Below are positions 36,203-45,639 of a stretch of DNA of 64,000 nucleotides, piece after piece. Numbering within the stretch: position 1 is the stretch's first letter; each line of letters begins with the position of its first letter. The DNA is from UBA2561 sp964577275. GTDB lineage: Bacteria; Bacteroidota; Bacteroidia; Cytophagales; Thermoflexibacteraceae. The translations under genes and the position numbers were made by a program. The notes beneath the pieces are model-generated. The model saw only the letters and a program-made list of their open reading frames with translations. It was not told the DNA's origin and did not search any database. The stretch is from NCBI GenBank assembly GCA_964577275.1, contig CAZNYR010000002.1, positions 30,654-94,653 of the forward strand. Reading direction: 5' to 3'.

Positions 36203-36886
36203 TTAAGCGGGATTTTGAGCATCTAATACTTGCTCCTCGAATTTTATTTCAAATTTACCCTCTTCGAGCTTGATGATTTTTCCAGCCGTATTTTTGACTT
36301 CGCCCTCAAAAGTTCCTTTCAGGATGCCGTTTTCATAGTCGGTAAGCGTAATTTTAAATTTATCGCCGTTGTCTTTGGCATTGGCAAAATACGTGATATA
36401 AATACCTGATTTCTTGACGTGATAATTTACCTGAAAATGCTTGCCTGCTTCGGGCTTGATTTCGTAGGGAAATTTCAGGGTGCGCGGATTATAATTAATG
36501 ATATTGAGCGATAATTTTTCACGCATTTGCTCGGTTGTGCCTCGTTCAAAAACAATCATACTGTACGAATCATCATTTTTGCGCTGAAAAGTCGTGGCAT
36601 TCATATTAGAATTGGAGGCAAACGTACAATTTATTCCGATTTCGTTGGCTTTGAAATTGACAAAACTATCATCCTTTTTGACGGCTGCTGATGCGGAGGC
36701 AACCTCCTCGTCTTCGCCCTGTGCATCGCCCGTTTCGACTTTGCGGGCATTCGGGTCGGCTTGTACATTGGTGGATGTCGAATCTGTCGAATTTCCATCG
36801 GTATTTTCTTGTTTGGCATCGCCCGAACAGCCCGCAAAAACGCTCATCAAGCTGAAAAATAATACAGATACAATAATTTTTTTCAT
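36203..36886 (-). CDS. Lipoprotein of unknown function
   Basis: 227 residues from the ATG at 36886, which opens a lipoprotein signal with V-F-A-G-C (Cys about 20); 26 codons upstream are not signal-like. A Ser/Thr/Asn/Asp-rich linker follows, then a beta-rich domain with repeated K-F-K-I-T-L and F-E-G-E-V strand patterns. No family recognised. The strong lipoprotein signal places it in the envelope. Confidence 0.75.
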   Translation of the reverse strand: MKKIIVSVLFFSLMSVFAGCSGDAKQENTDGNSTDSTSTNVQADPNARKVETGDAQGEDEEVASASAAVKKDDSFVNFKANEIGINCTFASNSNMNATTFQRKNDDSYSMIVFERGTTEQMREKLSLNIINYNPRTLKFPYEIKPEAGKHFQVNYHVKKSGIYITYFANAKDNGDKFKITLTDYENGILKGTFEGEVKNTAGKIIKLEEGKFEIKFEEQVLDAQNPA

Positions 36887-37020
36887 TATTTTAAGATATT
36901 TAGTTTGTAAATGATGTCTAAAAATTTTTGCAAAAATAGAATTTAGAAATAGCATCCGCATCAAATTTATCCTTAAAAAATGATAAAAAATGTTTGAAAT
37001 CGTTTTATCTGCGTTATTTA

Positions 37021-37053
37021 AATCCTATAAGGTTTTAGAAACCTCATAGGATT
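37021..37053. repeat. 33-nt intergenic palindrome
   Basis: Arms 37021-37035 and 37039-37053 pair over 15 positions with one A/G versus T/C mismatch; 3-nt loop. No T run follows on either strand, so it looks like a mobile intergenic palindrome rather than a terminator. Confidence 0.6.
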
Positions 37054-37092
37054 AGTTGGACTTTTGAAATTGTATGTATTGAAATTGAAGAC

Positions 37093-37695
37093 TTATAATT
37101 CGTAGTTTCCGAGCGGAAAAGTCCACGCAAAATTGAGGGAGAAAACACCATTTTTTACCGCCATATTATTCGGCACATTGGCAACATTTGCCAAGCCCAA
37201 GGTATAGCGCAAATCCATATTTAGCCAGTTTCCACCGCCCAATCGGTAGTGTCCGCCAGCTCCCAGCAATACGCCAAAATCACCCGTATTGTATCCATTG
37301 ACCTCTACGCCCTCGACTCTGGCACTCATCAAATAGCCAAAATAACCGCCTAACATTAACTTGGGTCGGAAGGTGGCTTCGGTTTTGCCCAGAAAATAAT
37401 TGGCATACACAGGAATTTCTAAGTAATTGAGATTCAGGGCAATATCTGATGTTTTATTTTTTGAGCCTTTGCTCGAATAATTGACCTCGCCCGAAATTCC
37501 AAATTCGGGCGACACACTGTAAGTCAGGAGTGCGCCAAAATTCAAGCCGAATTTCATGCCATTATCCTCAAGTTGTTCGCCGCTCATATTGGCAAAATTC
37601 GCACCCAAACGAAGCCCTAAAGATGTGTTTTGAGCTTGTAAATCCGAAAAAAAGAGGCAAAAAACAGCCCATACTACCCATTTTTTCTTGTTCAT
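37093..37695 (-). CDS. Outer membrane beta-barrel protein (PorT/OMP_b-brl type)
   Basis: 200 residues from the ATG at 37695: signal peptide M-N-K-K-K-W... ending L-Q-A-Q, then alternating strands with aromatic ends (L-G-L-R-L-G-A-N-F, F-G-I-S-G-E-V-N-Y, G-G-Y-F-G-Y-L, F-G-V-L-L-G-A-G) typical of the eight-stranded OMP_b-brl_2 group. The open frame runs 73 codons further upstream, but that part crosses the divergent SDR start and is not barrel-like. The role is unknown; such barrels are often adhesins or porin-like. Confidence 0.82.
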   Translation of the reverse strand: MNKKKWVVWAVFCLFFSDLQAQNTSLGLRLGANFANMSGEQLEDNGMKFGLNFGALLTYSVSPEFGISGEVNYSSKGSKNKTSDIALNLNYLEIPVYANYFLGKTEATFRPKLMLGGYFGYLMSARVEGVEVNGYNTGDFGVLLGAGGHYRLGGGNWLNMDLRYTLGLANVANVPNNMAVKNGVFSLNFAWTFPLGNYEL

Positions 37696-37888
37696 GTTTT
37701 TTTCAATTAGGTTGTGTAAAAGATAAAAATGACTCCATTCGTGCCTCATGTTTTGGCACGATGAAGTCCCACAAATGAAACGATTATTTTTGAGGTTTGG
37801 GGTGTATAGTCCTATATTTTTTATTGCTCCAAAAAATCGTAAAACTGAATTTTTTGTCTTATTTTTGGTGCAAAAATAGACCACACAT

Positions 37889-38879
37889 TTGAAAAATTTT
37901 CGATATTTTATCACGGGAGCAAACGGCTTGGCAGGAAGTTATATGCTCCGAAAAATCAGGGCGGAAGGCGGCAAAATCAGAGCCTTAAAACGTCAAGACA
38001 GCAACCTCAAATTGGTACAAAATATCCCCGATATCGAATGGGTGCAGGGCGACCTGAACCAACCTAATTTGGGTGAATTTCTGACCGACATCGACTTTGT
38101 TATCCATTGTGCGGGCTTGGTTTCTTTCCATCCCAAAGACAGAGCTAAATTACTGAAAATCAATGCGGAAGGCACGGCAAACTTGGTCAATATTTGTTTG
38201 CAAAATCCCATCAAAAAGTTTTGTCATCTTAGTTCGGTGGCAGCATTGGGCAATACACAAACTGACCTCATTAACGAAAAAAATACATGGGATAATCGAA
38301 ATCCCGCCTCCGAATATGCGCTCTCAAAACACTTAGCCGAACGGGAAGTATGGCGAGGCATTGCCGAAGGACTCACGGCGGTTATCGTCAATCCCGCCNN
38401 NNNNNNNNCCCGCCGTAATTTTGGGCAAAGGCGACCCAAACCAAAGCAGTGCCAAAATTTTTGGGCATATTCTCCAAAAAAAAATATTTTATCCGCAAGG
38501 ACAACTCAACGTGGTGGATGCCGATGATGTCGCCCGTGCGGTTTATCAATTATTGCACGCTGATATTGAGGCAGAGCGATTCGTTTTGAGCCATGAACGC
38601 CTCGAATTTCGGGAACTTTTTGGGCTGATTACCAAGGAGTTAGGATACCAAATGCCCGCCTTCAGAGTCGGTGCTTCTATGCTAAAAATAGCGCATCAAT
38701 TCGGACAATTTTATGCCTTATTGGGCGGAAATCCTGCCCTCACTTCGGCAACCTTACAAAGTCTTTTGCACACGCCACAATACGATGCCAGCAAAATCAA
38801 AAACGCCCTAAATTTTCAATTTACAGACACCCAGACGAGCGTACAAAAAGTTTGTCATCAATATCAAACTGAAAATTAA
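37889..38879 (+). CDS. NAD-dependent epimerase/dehydratase (extended SDR), split by an assembly gap
   Basis: Reads as two frames separated by 10 Ns at 38399-38408. The flanks both carry CCCGCC; removing the Ns and one copy gives a continuous 324-residue protein with ...V-I-V-N-P-A-V-I-L-G-K-G-D-P..., the normal family sequence. Glycine motif I-T-G-A-N-G-L-A-G-S near residues 8-17, V-I-H-C-A-G-L-V in the expected strand, S-S-V-A-A-L-G, and catalytic Y-A-L-S-K. Start is a TTG at 37889, the only in-frame start near the Rossmann strand. It fits the dihydroflavonol-reductase/UDP-sugar epimerase-like group; substrate unknown. Confidence 0.85.
38399..38408. other. Assembly gap (10 N) flanked by a 6-bp duplication
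   Basis: CCCGCC ends the left flank and begins the right flank. Collapsing the duplicate and the Ns restores the SDR frame, so the gap is an artefact of contig joining. Confidence 0.85.
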
Positions 38880-39017
38880 GACTTTACAATATAGGCAAGT
38901 TTCGTTTGAGAAATCCCGATTTAGAACCACCAAAAGCGGAAAGAATCCCCAAAAGATGCGTAATTTGCCCCTTGAAATTTTTTCCAAAACACACCAATTT
39001 ATTCAAATACACTCAAT

Positions 39018-40409
39018 ATGGAACAAAAAAACACAGCAAGCAATAGCCGATTTATTGCAGGCATTACGTTGGTCGCTACTTTGGGCGGATTATTATTCGG
39101 ATATGATACGGCGGTCATTTCGGGGGCAATAGGTTCGGTACAAACCTATTTTGAATTGGATGCGATTGCCAAAGGTTGGGCAGCTTCCAGCGCATTGGTC
39201 GGCTGTATCCTTGGTGCAAGTATGGCGGGTTCAGTAAGTAACCGATTTGGACGAAAAATAGGATTAATCATAGGTGCAATTTTATTTTTTGTCTCTGCCA
39301 TCGGAACGGCATTGCCCGAAAGTTTTACGATTTTTATTGCCTTTCGGATAATTGGAGGGGTTGGTGTGGGCATTGCCTCCATGCTTTCGCCAATGTACAT
39401 CGCCGAAATAGCCCCACCCAAGATACGAGGGCGATTGGTTTCTTTCAATCAATTGGCTATTGTTTTTGGTATTTTATTGGTATATTTTGTAAATTATTAT
39501 ATTGCTTTACAAGATACCACCCAAGGCGTTTGGCTGATACAAAAGGCATGGCGCTGGATGTTTGCTTCGGAGGCAATTCCCGCACTTATCTTTTTTGCGT
39601 TATTGTTTTTAGTACCAGAAAGTCCTCGTTGGTTGGTCATGCAAGGCAAAACTCAACAAGCCCAAGCCGTGCTGGAGCGCATCGTAGGACGTATCGAAGC
39701 AGACCGAGAAATGACCGAAATTCATAAATCCTTAGATTCTGCCTCCAAAAATAAGGCAAGTTTATCCGATTTAACACAAAAAAGCATCTTGACGGTTGCT
39801 TTGATAGGCGTAGTACTTTCGATTTTGCAACAAGTTACAGGTATTAATGTGATTTTTTATTATGCCCCCGAAATCTTCAAAAAGTTAGGCAGCGATGGCG
39901 ATACGGCTCTGCTCGAAACCATCATCGTAGGGGCGGTCAATATGACCTTTACGGTGGTGGCAATTCTGACCGTTGATAAATGGGGGCGAAAACCCCTGTT
40001 GATGGTTGGTTCGATTGGCATGGCGATTTGTTTAATAGCGTTAGGATTTGCCTTTTATACCGAAAATATGGGCGTATCTTCCCTGATTTTTATTCTGGGA
40101 TATATCGCTTGTTTTGCCATGTCTTGGGGACCCGTTACGTGGGTTTTGCTGTCCGAAATTTTCCCGAATCGAGTGCGCGATTTGGTCATGGGAATTGCCG
40201 TAGCAGCGCAATGGATTTCTAACTTTTTAGTATCCTTAACTTTTCCCGTGATGCTTGATAATCAGTACTTAGAATCCAATTTTCATGGTGCTTTTCCTTT
40301 CTGGTTGTATGGTTTGATGTGTGTCATTTCGATTTGGTTTAATTGGAAATTTGTCCCCGAAACCAAAGGCAAAACACTCGAAGAAATGGAAATTTTGTGG
40401 GAAAAATAA
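39018..40409 (+). CDS. Sugar porter family MFS transporter
   Basis: 463 residues with about twelve hydrophobic segments. Signatures of the sugar porter family: G-Y-D-T-A-V-I-S-G-A near residue 28, G-R-K-I-G in loop 2-3, P-E-S-P-R-W near residue 202, Q-Q-V-T-G-I-N-V-I-F-Y-Y near 275 and P-E-T-K-G-K-T-L-E-E-M at the end. It resembles XylE/GlcP-type proton-coupled hexose or pentose symporters. No sugar catabolic genes adjoin it. Confidence 0.92.
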   Translation: MEQKNTASNSRFIAGITLVATLGGLLFGYDTAVISGAIGSVQTYFELDAIAKGWAASSALVGCILGASMAGSVSNRFGRKIGLIIGAILFFVSAIGTALPESFTIFIAFRIIGGVGVGIASMLSPMYIAEIAPPKIRGRLVSFNQLAIVFGILLVYFVNYYIALQDTTQGVWLIQKAWRWMFASEAIPALIFFALLFLVPESPRWLVMQGKTQQAQAVLERIVGRIEADREMTEIHKSLDSASKNKASLSDLTQKSILTVALIGVVLSILQQVTGINVIFYYAPEIFKKLGSDGDTALLETIIVGAVNMTFTVVAILTVDKWGRKPLLMVGSIGMAICLIALGFAFYTENMGVSSLIFILGYIACFAMSWGPVTWVLLSEIFPNRVRDLVMGIAVAAQWISNFLVSLTFPVMLDNQYLESNFHGAFPFWLYGLMCVISIWFNWKFVPETKGKTLEEMEILWEK

Positions 40410-40418
40410 TCCTTTTTT

Positions 40419-40451
40419 AATCCCGTCAGACCACAGATAACTGACGGGATT
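40419..40451. terminator. Hairpin between convergent genes
   Basis: Perfect 11-bp arms AATCCCGTCAG (40419-40429) and CTGACGGGATT (40441-40451). Only a short T run follows on the plus strand, so termination strength is uncertain. Confidence 0.6.
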
Positions 40452-40459
40452 TCAGACGT

Positions 40460-42070
40460 TCAAAAACGCATTTTGATTCCCAAAATTACCTCCAAACCTA
40501 ACGCCTCGTAACGTGCAAAATGCTCATATTTTTTGTTGATTAAATTACTGATTTTCAGATAGATAACACCCTTTTTGCCTATTTTGTATTCGCCTTGCAA
40601 TTCAATATTTGTGCGGTCTATCAAAAATTGAGCCGATTTTGTAGCCCACTCATAATACGGAATCCGTCCCGCATAATTTAGCCCAATCAAAGGCTTAAAC
40701 TTTGAAGCCTGATAAGCCACCGAAGCTGATAATTCCCGTTCGGGAAAATGCCATACTTTGGCTAAAGTTTGCGTTCGGTAATTTATCCATTTGAAATGAA
40801 TTTCGGACTTCAAATTTTTAGGCTGATAACTCAAATATACATCCAAACCATACGATTTAACGTGCTGATTATCAAAGACTAATCCGAATTTATCGGGTGC
40901 ATTTTCTTGATTCATAAAGCCATAAAATTGTGCCTCTACATCATAAAAAAATGCCATATTCCAACTTAAAAATGGCACAAAATTACCCCGAACACCCAGA
41001 CGAGTTTTGAGCATTTCGTACCGATTTTTTGCCCGAAAATCAGGCTGCAAAAATGGATTTTCGAGTGTCAATAGGTGTTTGTTGAGTGGTCGAATTTGAC
41101 CCTCGCCACGCACGAAAAGCGTTAATTTTTCCAAAACTGCATCATATTCAAGGCTTATATCAGGAAAAAACAACCATTTCGTTTCTTGATACGCCAAATT
41201 GATACCCAACTTTGCGCCTATTCTCGCCCGAAATCGTTCTGTACTCTTGTAATAATTACCGCCAATCGTGTACGCATGGCGCACATAATTCACTGAATCT
41301 GAAGCGATTACGCTTTGTCCTTTGCCTTCCAACGTAAGTCGCTCTTGTGGTTTGATTTCGTAAAATAACTGCAAACTTGGCATTACGCCCATTTCTGTCA
41401 TCCGAAAATTATCCGTCCAGAACCACGATTTGAGATGCGTTTGATAATTGACTCGACTGCCGTAATCGGCTTTTAACAGATACAATTTAGTTTGTAATGT
41501 CCTGAAAATCTGACGAATATCAGCTGGATTAATCGTTTCGGCAGGCGCATCATATCCATAAAAATGCACGGTTTTGAGATTTCCCATCAATTCAAAACCC
41601 ATTTTTTTGCCCCAATTCGTGTAATTGCCAAAAACGCCCAAATGTGTCTGTTTTGTAGCGGAATTTTGTTGGTCTTTTGCCCCTCTAAAAGCCTGAAAAT
41701 GAGAGGCATGGAGTCCTATTTTTTGATTTTTGGGCATCCAATGTATTTCCATTCGAGGACTCCAATACGACCCCACGCCCAAATGCCATAAATTTTGCGG
41801 TTTTTGCGCTATTTTTCGGATTTGATGTGGGGCTGGTTGTGGCGTTTTTTGGTCATAATTTAGCATAGAAGGCAAAATGGGTAGATAAAAATCCTGCTCT
41901 ACGGGACGCTTCGGCGCAGGGATTTGTTGCGGATTATCGTAATGATTGGGCGTAATGCGCCGTAGCGGCTCGGTCAGTGGCATAAGGTCTGGATTTTTGG
42001 GAATCGAATCCTGTGCCTGCACCATTTTCATCGAAAATAAGGCGCAGAAAATCAAGGTTTTGAGTTTCAT
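40460..42070 (-). CDS. Outer membrane beta-barrel protein, TonB-receptor-barrel-like without plug
   Basis: 536 residues. Signal peptide (K-M-V-Q-A-Q about residue 20), a Pro-rich periplasmic stretch (about 20-85), then long alternating strands running to the end, with the C-terminal I-K-M-R-F (terminal Phe) of BAM substrates. The strand pattern, including N-L-I-N-K-K-Y-E-H-F-A-R-Y-E-A-L-G close to the end, resembles the C-terminal barrel of TonB-dependent receptors. No carboxypeptidase-like domain, TonB box or plug domain is visible. It may be a plugless transporter or porin. It starts about 330 bp from the divergent ettA. Confidence 0.75.
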   Translation of the reverse strand: MKLKTLIFCALFSMKMVQAQDSIPKNPDLMPLTEPLRRITPNHYDNPQQIPAPKRPVEQDFYLPILPSMLNYDQKTPQPAPHQIRKIAQKPQNLWHLGVGSYWSPRMEIHWMPKNQKIGLHASHFQAFRGAKDQQNSATKQTHLGVFGNYTNWGKKMGFELMGNLKTVHFYGYDAPAETINPADIRQIFRTLQTKLYLLKADYGSRVNYQTHLKSWFWTDNFRMTEMGVMPSLQLFYEIKPQERLTLEGKGQSVIASDSVNYVRHAYTIGGNYYKSTERFRARIGAKLGINLAYQETKWLFFPDISLEYDAVLEKLTLFVRGEGQIRPLNKHLLTLENPFLQPDFRAKNRYEMLKTRLGVRGNFVPFLSWNMAFFYDVEAQFYGFMNQENAPDKFGLVFDNQHVKSYGLDVYLSYQPKNLKSEIHFKWINYRTQTLAKVWHFPERELSASVAYQASKFKPLIGLNYAGRIPYYEWATKSAQFLIDRTNIELQGEYKIGKKGVIYLKISNLINKKYEHFARYEALGLEVILGIKMRF

Positions 42071-42401
42071 GTCGGTGGTTTGTTTGTGTATTTTTGATTG
42101 GCAAAATCGTAAAAATATACGTGATTTGGCAGATAATATGTGAATTTGAACAAAATTTAAGATGCCGTTTAGAAATTTTGATTTTCAATCGTTATGAGGT
42201 TTTGGACTTGGCAAATTTTGAAAACCTGCAAGGGTTTAAATTATTGATAATCAATATTTTAATTAAAATTTAATTCCTCTCTAAATTAGATTAAAGATTT
42301 TTTCGTATTTTTCGGTTTCTAAGAGGTTATTTAAATTTGGACCCGCCAAGTCTTATAAGACTTGGCGGGTCTTGGTCTAAAAATCATATAACTTACTGAT
42401 T
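42071..42401. other. Repeat-bearing divergent intergenic region
   Basis: 331 bp with a 32-nt palindrome (42340-42371), a short AAACCTGCAAGGGTTT inverted repeat near 42222, a TGATTTTCA motif (42179) and a TTGATAATCAA motif (42244-42254). No gene or clean promoter seen. Confidence 0.55.
42340..42371. repeat. Perfect 32-nt palindrome
   Basis: The 16-nt half-site GACCCGCCAAGTCTTA at 42340 is followed immediately by its exact complement. It ends 30 bp before the ettA start and, having no T run, does not look like a terminator. Confidence 0.7.
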
Positions 42402-44069
42402 ATGAGTGAAAAGATTATCTTTTCGATGTCGGGCGTGAGCAAAATATATCCGCCCAAAAAACAAGTACTGAAAAATATTTACCTTTCCTTCTTTTATGGC
42501 GCAAAGATTGGGGTTTTGGGGCTGAATGGTTCTGGAAAATCCTCTTTATTACGCATCATTGCGGGAATTGATAAGAATTATCAGGGCGATGTAGTTTTTT
42601 CGTCCGATTATTCGGTGGGCTATTTGGAGCAAGAACCCGAATTGGATAAAACCAAAACTGTTCGGGAAATTGTCGAGCAAGGTGTGCAGGAAACTGTCGA
42701 TATGCTCAAAAAATTTGATGACATTAATCTCAAATTTGCCGAGCCAATGTCTGATGATGAAATGGCGAAACTCATCGAAACGCAAGGAAAAATACAAGAT
42801 GAATTAGACCGCCTCAATGCTTGGGAATTGGATACGAAATTGGAACGGGCAATGGATGCGCTCCGCACGCCCCCCGAAGATGCAAAAATTGAAAACCTTT
42901 CGGGTGGCGAAAAAAGACGGGTAGCCCTGTGCCGTTTGCTTTTGCAAGAACCTGATGTGCTGTTACTTGACGAACCTACCAACCATCTGGATGCCGAATC
43001 AGTGCATTGGCTCGAACAGCATTTGCAACAATACAAAGGCACGGTTATTGCCGTAACGCACGACCGTTATTTCTTGGATAACGTGGCGGGATGGATTTTG
43101 GAACTTGACAGAGGCGAGGGCATTCCTTGGAAAGGAAATTACTCGTCATGGCTGGAACAGAAAGAAAAACGACTTGAAAAAGAGGAAAAATCAGAATCCA
43201 AACGCCGTAAAACCTTGCAGCGCGAATTGGAATGGATTCGGATGAGTCCCAAAGCCAAACAAACCAAACAAAAAGCCCGAATCAATGCCTACGAAAAAAT
43301 GCTGGGCGAAGAGAGCAAAGAAAAAGAGGCGCAACTCGAAATTTATATTCCTGCGGGTCCCCGATTGGGCAATAAAGTCATCGAAGCCAAAAATATCCGA
43401 AAAGCATTTGGCGATAAATTATTAATCGAAGATTTGAGTTTTGCCTTGCCTCAAAATGGCATCGTGGGGGTCATCGGACCCAACGGCGCAGGAAAAACGA
43501 CACTTTTTAAGATGATTACCGATAATTTGAAGCCCGATGCGGGTACTTTTGAGGTTGGCTCAACGGTCGACGTGGCTTATGTCGATCAGGAACACGATAA
43601 TCTCGACCCCAATAAAACCATTTGGGAAGTCATTTCGGAAGGCAATGATTTGATGAAAGTAGGCAATCGAGAACTCAATTCCAGAGCCTATGTCAGTCGT
43701 TTTAATTTTAGCGGAACTGACCAACAAAAAAAGCTCGGCACGCTTTCGGGCGGCGAACGAAATCGAGTGCATTTGGCAATGACGCTCAAGCAGGGCGCAA
43801 ATTTATTATTGCTCGATGAACCGACTAACGATTTGGATGTCAATACATTACGGGCTTTGGAAGAAGCCATCGAAAACTTTGCGGGCTGTGCCGTCATTAT
43901 TTCCCACGACCGTTGGTTTTTGGACAGAGTAGCCACGCATATTCTTGCATTTGAAGGTGATTCGCAGGTACGTTTTTTTGAAGGCAACTTCTCCGAATAC
44001 GAAGCGACCCGCCTCAAGGAATTAGGCGGAGTCGAACCCAAACGCATTCGGTACAAAAAATTAGCCTAA
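42402..44069 (+). CDS. ettA: Energy-dependent translational throttle protein EttA (ABC-F)
   Basis: A 555-residue ABC-F protein with two ATPase domains: Walker A G-L-N-G-S-G-K-S near 41 and G-P-N-G-A-G-K-T near 360; signatures L-S-G-G-E-K-R-R and L-S-G-G-E-R-N-R; Walker B L-L-L-D-E-P-T-N-H-L and L-L-L-D-E-P-T-N-D-L. The arm and the charged linker (K-E-K-R-L-E-K-E-E-K) match EttA, which binds the ribosomal E site and gates entry into elongation according to ADP/ATP. No membrane segments. Closed by a very strong hairpin. Confidence 0.95.
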   Translation: MSEKIIFSMSGVSKIYPPKKQVLKNIYLSFFYGAKIGVLGLNGSGKSSLLRIIAGIDKNYQGDVVFSSDYSVGYLEQEPELDKTKTVREIVEQGVQETVDMLKKFDDINLKFAEPMSDDEMAKLIETQGKIQDELDRLNAWELDTKLERAMDALRTPPEDAKIENLSGGEKRRVALCRLLLQEPDVLLLDEPTNHLDAESVHWLEQHLQQYKGTVIAVTHDRYFLDNVAGWILELDRGEGIPWKGNYSSWLEQKEKRLEKEEKSESKRRKTLQRELEWIRMSPKAKQTKQKARINAYEKMLGEESKEKEAQLEIYIPAGPRLGNKVIEAKNIRKAFGDKLLIEDLSFALPQNGIVGVIGPNGAGKTTLFKMITDNLKPDAGTFEVGSTVDVAYVDQEHDNLDPNKTIWEVISEGNDLMKVGNRELNSRAYVSRFNFSGTDQQKKLGTLSGGERNRVHLAMTLKQGANLLLLDEPTNDLDVNTLRALEEAIENFAGCAVIISHDRWFLDRVATHILAFEGDSQVRFFEGNFSEYEATRLKELGGVEPKRIRYKKLA

Positions 44070-44077
44070 TTTTTCCG

Positions 44078-44135
44078 AAACGATAATCCCTTCAAAAATA
44101 TCTTGGACAAGATATTTTTGAAGGGATTATCGTTT
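44078..44135. terminator. Very long perfect bidirectional hairpin
   Basis: 27-bp perfect stem (44078-44104 with 44109-44135) and a 4-nt loop, between the convergent ettA and porV genes. A three-base T end is present on each strand; stem length compensates. Confidence 0.8.
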
Positions 44136-44165
44136 ATCAATTTTTATTATTAGGAACATTAAATG

Positions 44166-45356
44166 TTATTCCGAAACATCTGACGAAGTGGCTTTGGTTG
44201 GTTTTGCGAAATCAAATAACAAAGAAAATCGCATCGTATCCGCCAAGGGATGCTCTTGCGCTTGCGGTACTAAATAGGCAAAATCAATCCCAAAGGTATT
44301 ATAACGCAAACCCACGCCCAGCGTGAAATATTTACGGTTTCCTTTTTCGGCGTGTTCATAAAAATAGCCGCCTCGAATGGCAAAAATATCACCATACCAA
44401 TACTCCACGCCCGCCGAAATACTTACCTCTCGGATTTCTTCGCCCATGCCATTAGGCGCATCCGTAAACGAACCAAACATTCCCGAAATTAACCCCAAAT
44501 CTTCGGGGTCTCTTCCTTTGATTATCCCATTATTGGCATCCCGAATCGGTGGCGAAGGCACTAATAACTTGTTGAAATCCAAGGCAAAAGTAAATTTATT
44601 AAATTCGTCTAACTCCGTAGTCAAGGCAGTCCCTAAACGCATATTCACGGGAATAAAATCAGCATCATCGGCATTATTATACGTCATTTTTTGTCCGATA
44701 TTCGAGATATTAAGTCCATACGCCAAATTAGACGGCAATCCGCTCAAGGTTATATCTTTGCGTCCAAAAAAAGCAATATCCGCCGCCAACGAATTACCGG
44801 GGGAGGCATTGACCTGTACGCTGCTATTGCTCACATTTCCTGCCAAATTGGAATTAATGTACCGTGCCGAAATGCCCATCGAAAATTGTTTACTCAGTTG
44901 CATCGCATACGTAACGTCCAAAGCCACCTCGCGCGGGTTAAAATCCTGAATCGGCTGTCCGTTATTATTCGTAAATTGTAATTCTCCCAAATCAAAATAA
45001 CGCACCGACATTCCAACGACCGAGCGGCGGTTAAGTCGCTTATAACCAGCCAGATACGACAAAGACATATCAGGCACTAATTTTTGAAGCCAAGGACTAT
45101 ACGAAATCGTTGCGCTTAATTCTTTTTCGGTAAAAGCCAATTTAGCGGGATTCCAATGTGCGGCATTTGCATCAGCAGAAGTAGCGACACCCACATCGCC
45201 CATGCCTGCACTTCGGGCATCAGGACTGACCTTTAAAAATGGCACAGAAGTATTGATGGATCTATCTGCATTAATTTGTCCTGAAGCATTCGTTTGGGCG
45301 TAAGACTTTCCGCCCATCAATAGAAGAGCAAAAAGAAAGAGAGAATTGCGAAACAT
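44166..45356 (-). CDS. porV: Type IX secretion outer membrane protein PorV
   Basis: 396 residues: signal peptide ending S-Y-A-Q (about 20), then a FadL-like 14-strand barrel. PorV landmarks are V-S-P-D-A-R-S-A-G-M-G-D-V-G-V-A near residues 42-57 and A-A-H-W-N-P-A-K-L-A. PorV (LptO) shuttles T9SS cargo from the translocon SprA to the PorU sortase at the cell surface. The porU gene lies immediately upstream on the same strand, the usual porU-porV order. Confidence 0.95.
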   Translation of the reverse strand: MFRNSLFLFALLLMGGKSYAQTNASGQINADRSINTSVPFLKVSPDARSAGMGDVGVATSADANAAHWNPAKLAFTEKELSATISYSPWLQKLVPDMSLSYLAGYKRLNRRSVVGMSVRYFDLGELQFTNNNGQPIQDFNPREVALDVTYAMQLSKQFSMGISARYINSNLAGNVSNSSVQVNASPGNSLAADIAFFGRKDITLSGLPSNLAYGLNISNIGQKMTYNNADDADFIPVNMRLGTALTTELDEFNKFTFALDFNKLLVPSPPIRDANNGIIKGRDPEDLGLISGMFGSFTDAPNGMGEEIREVSISAGVEYWYGDIFAIRGGYFYEHAEKGNRKYFTLGVGLRYNTFGIDFAYLVPQAQEHPLADTMRFSLLFDFAKPTKATSSDVSE

Positions 45357-45639
45357 AATAGAAACTTATGATTTGATGATTTGACATTCGATTTTCCAGC
45401 ATCGAACCCGAAATAAATCCTCTGAAAAAAGACTTATCCATTCAAATAGATGCAAGTAAAGTTGAAATCATACGCAGAATTTGGGTGTTAATCGTTGAGA
45501 AATTTATGGACGTAAGTTTTTCTCATTTATTTCGTAACGCAAAGTTACAATAAAATCTAAAAAAAAACGTGCTTCCTGCAAAAAAATAAAACTCATCAAA
45601 AGACGTATTTCGGGCATAATTTGATTATTTTCTGCATAA

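Noticed and set aside
37695..37914. Longer N-terminus for the small beta-barrel protein
   Set aside because: The extension overlaps the divergent SDR start and lacks signal-peptide character; the ATG at 37695 has one.
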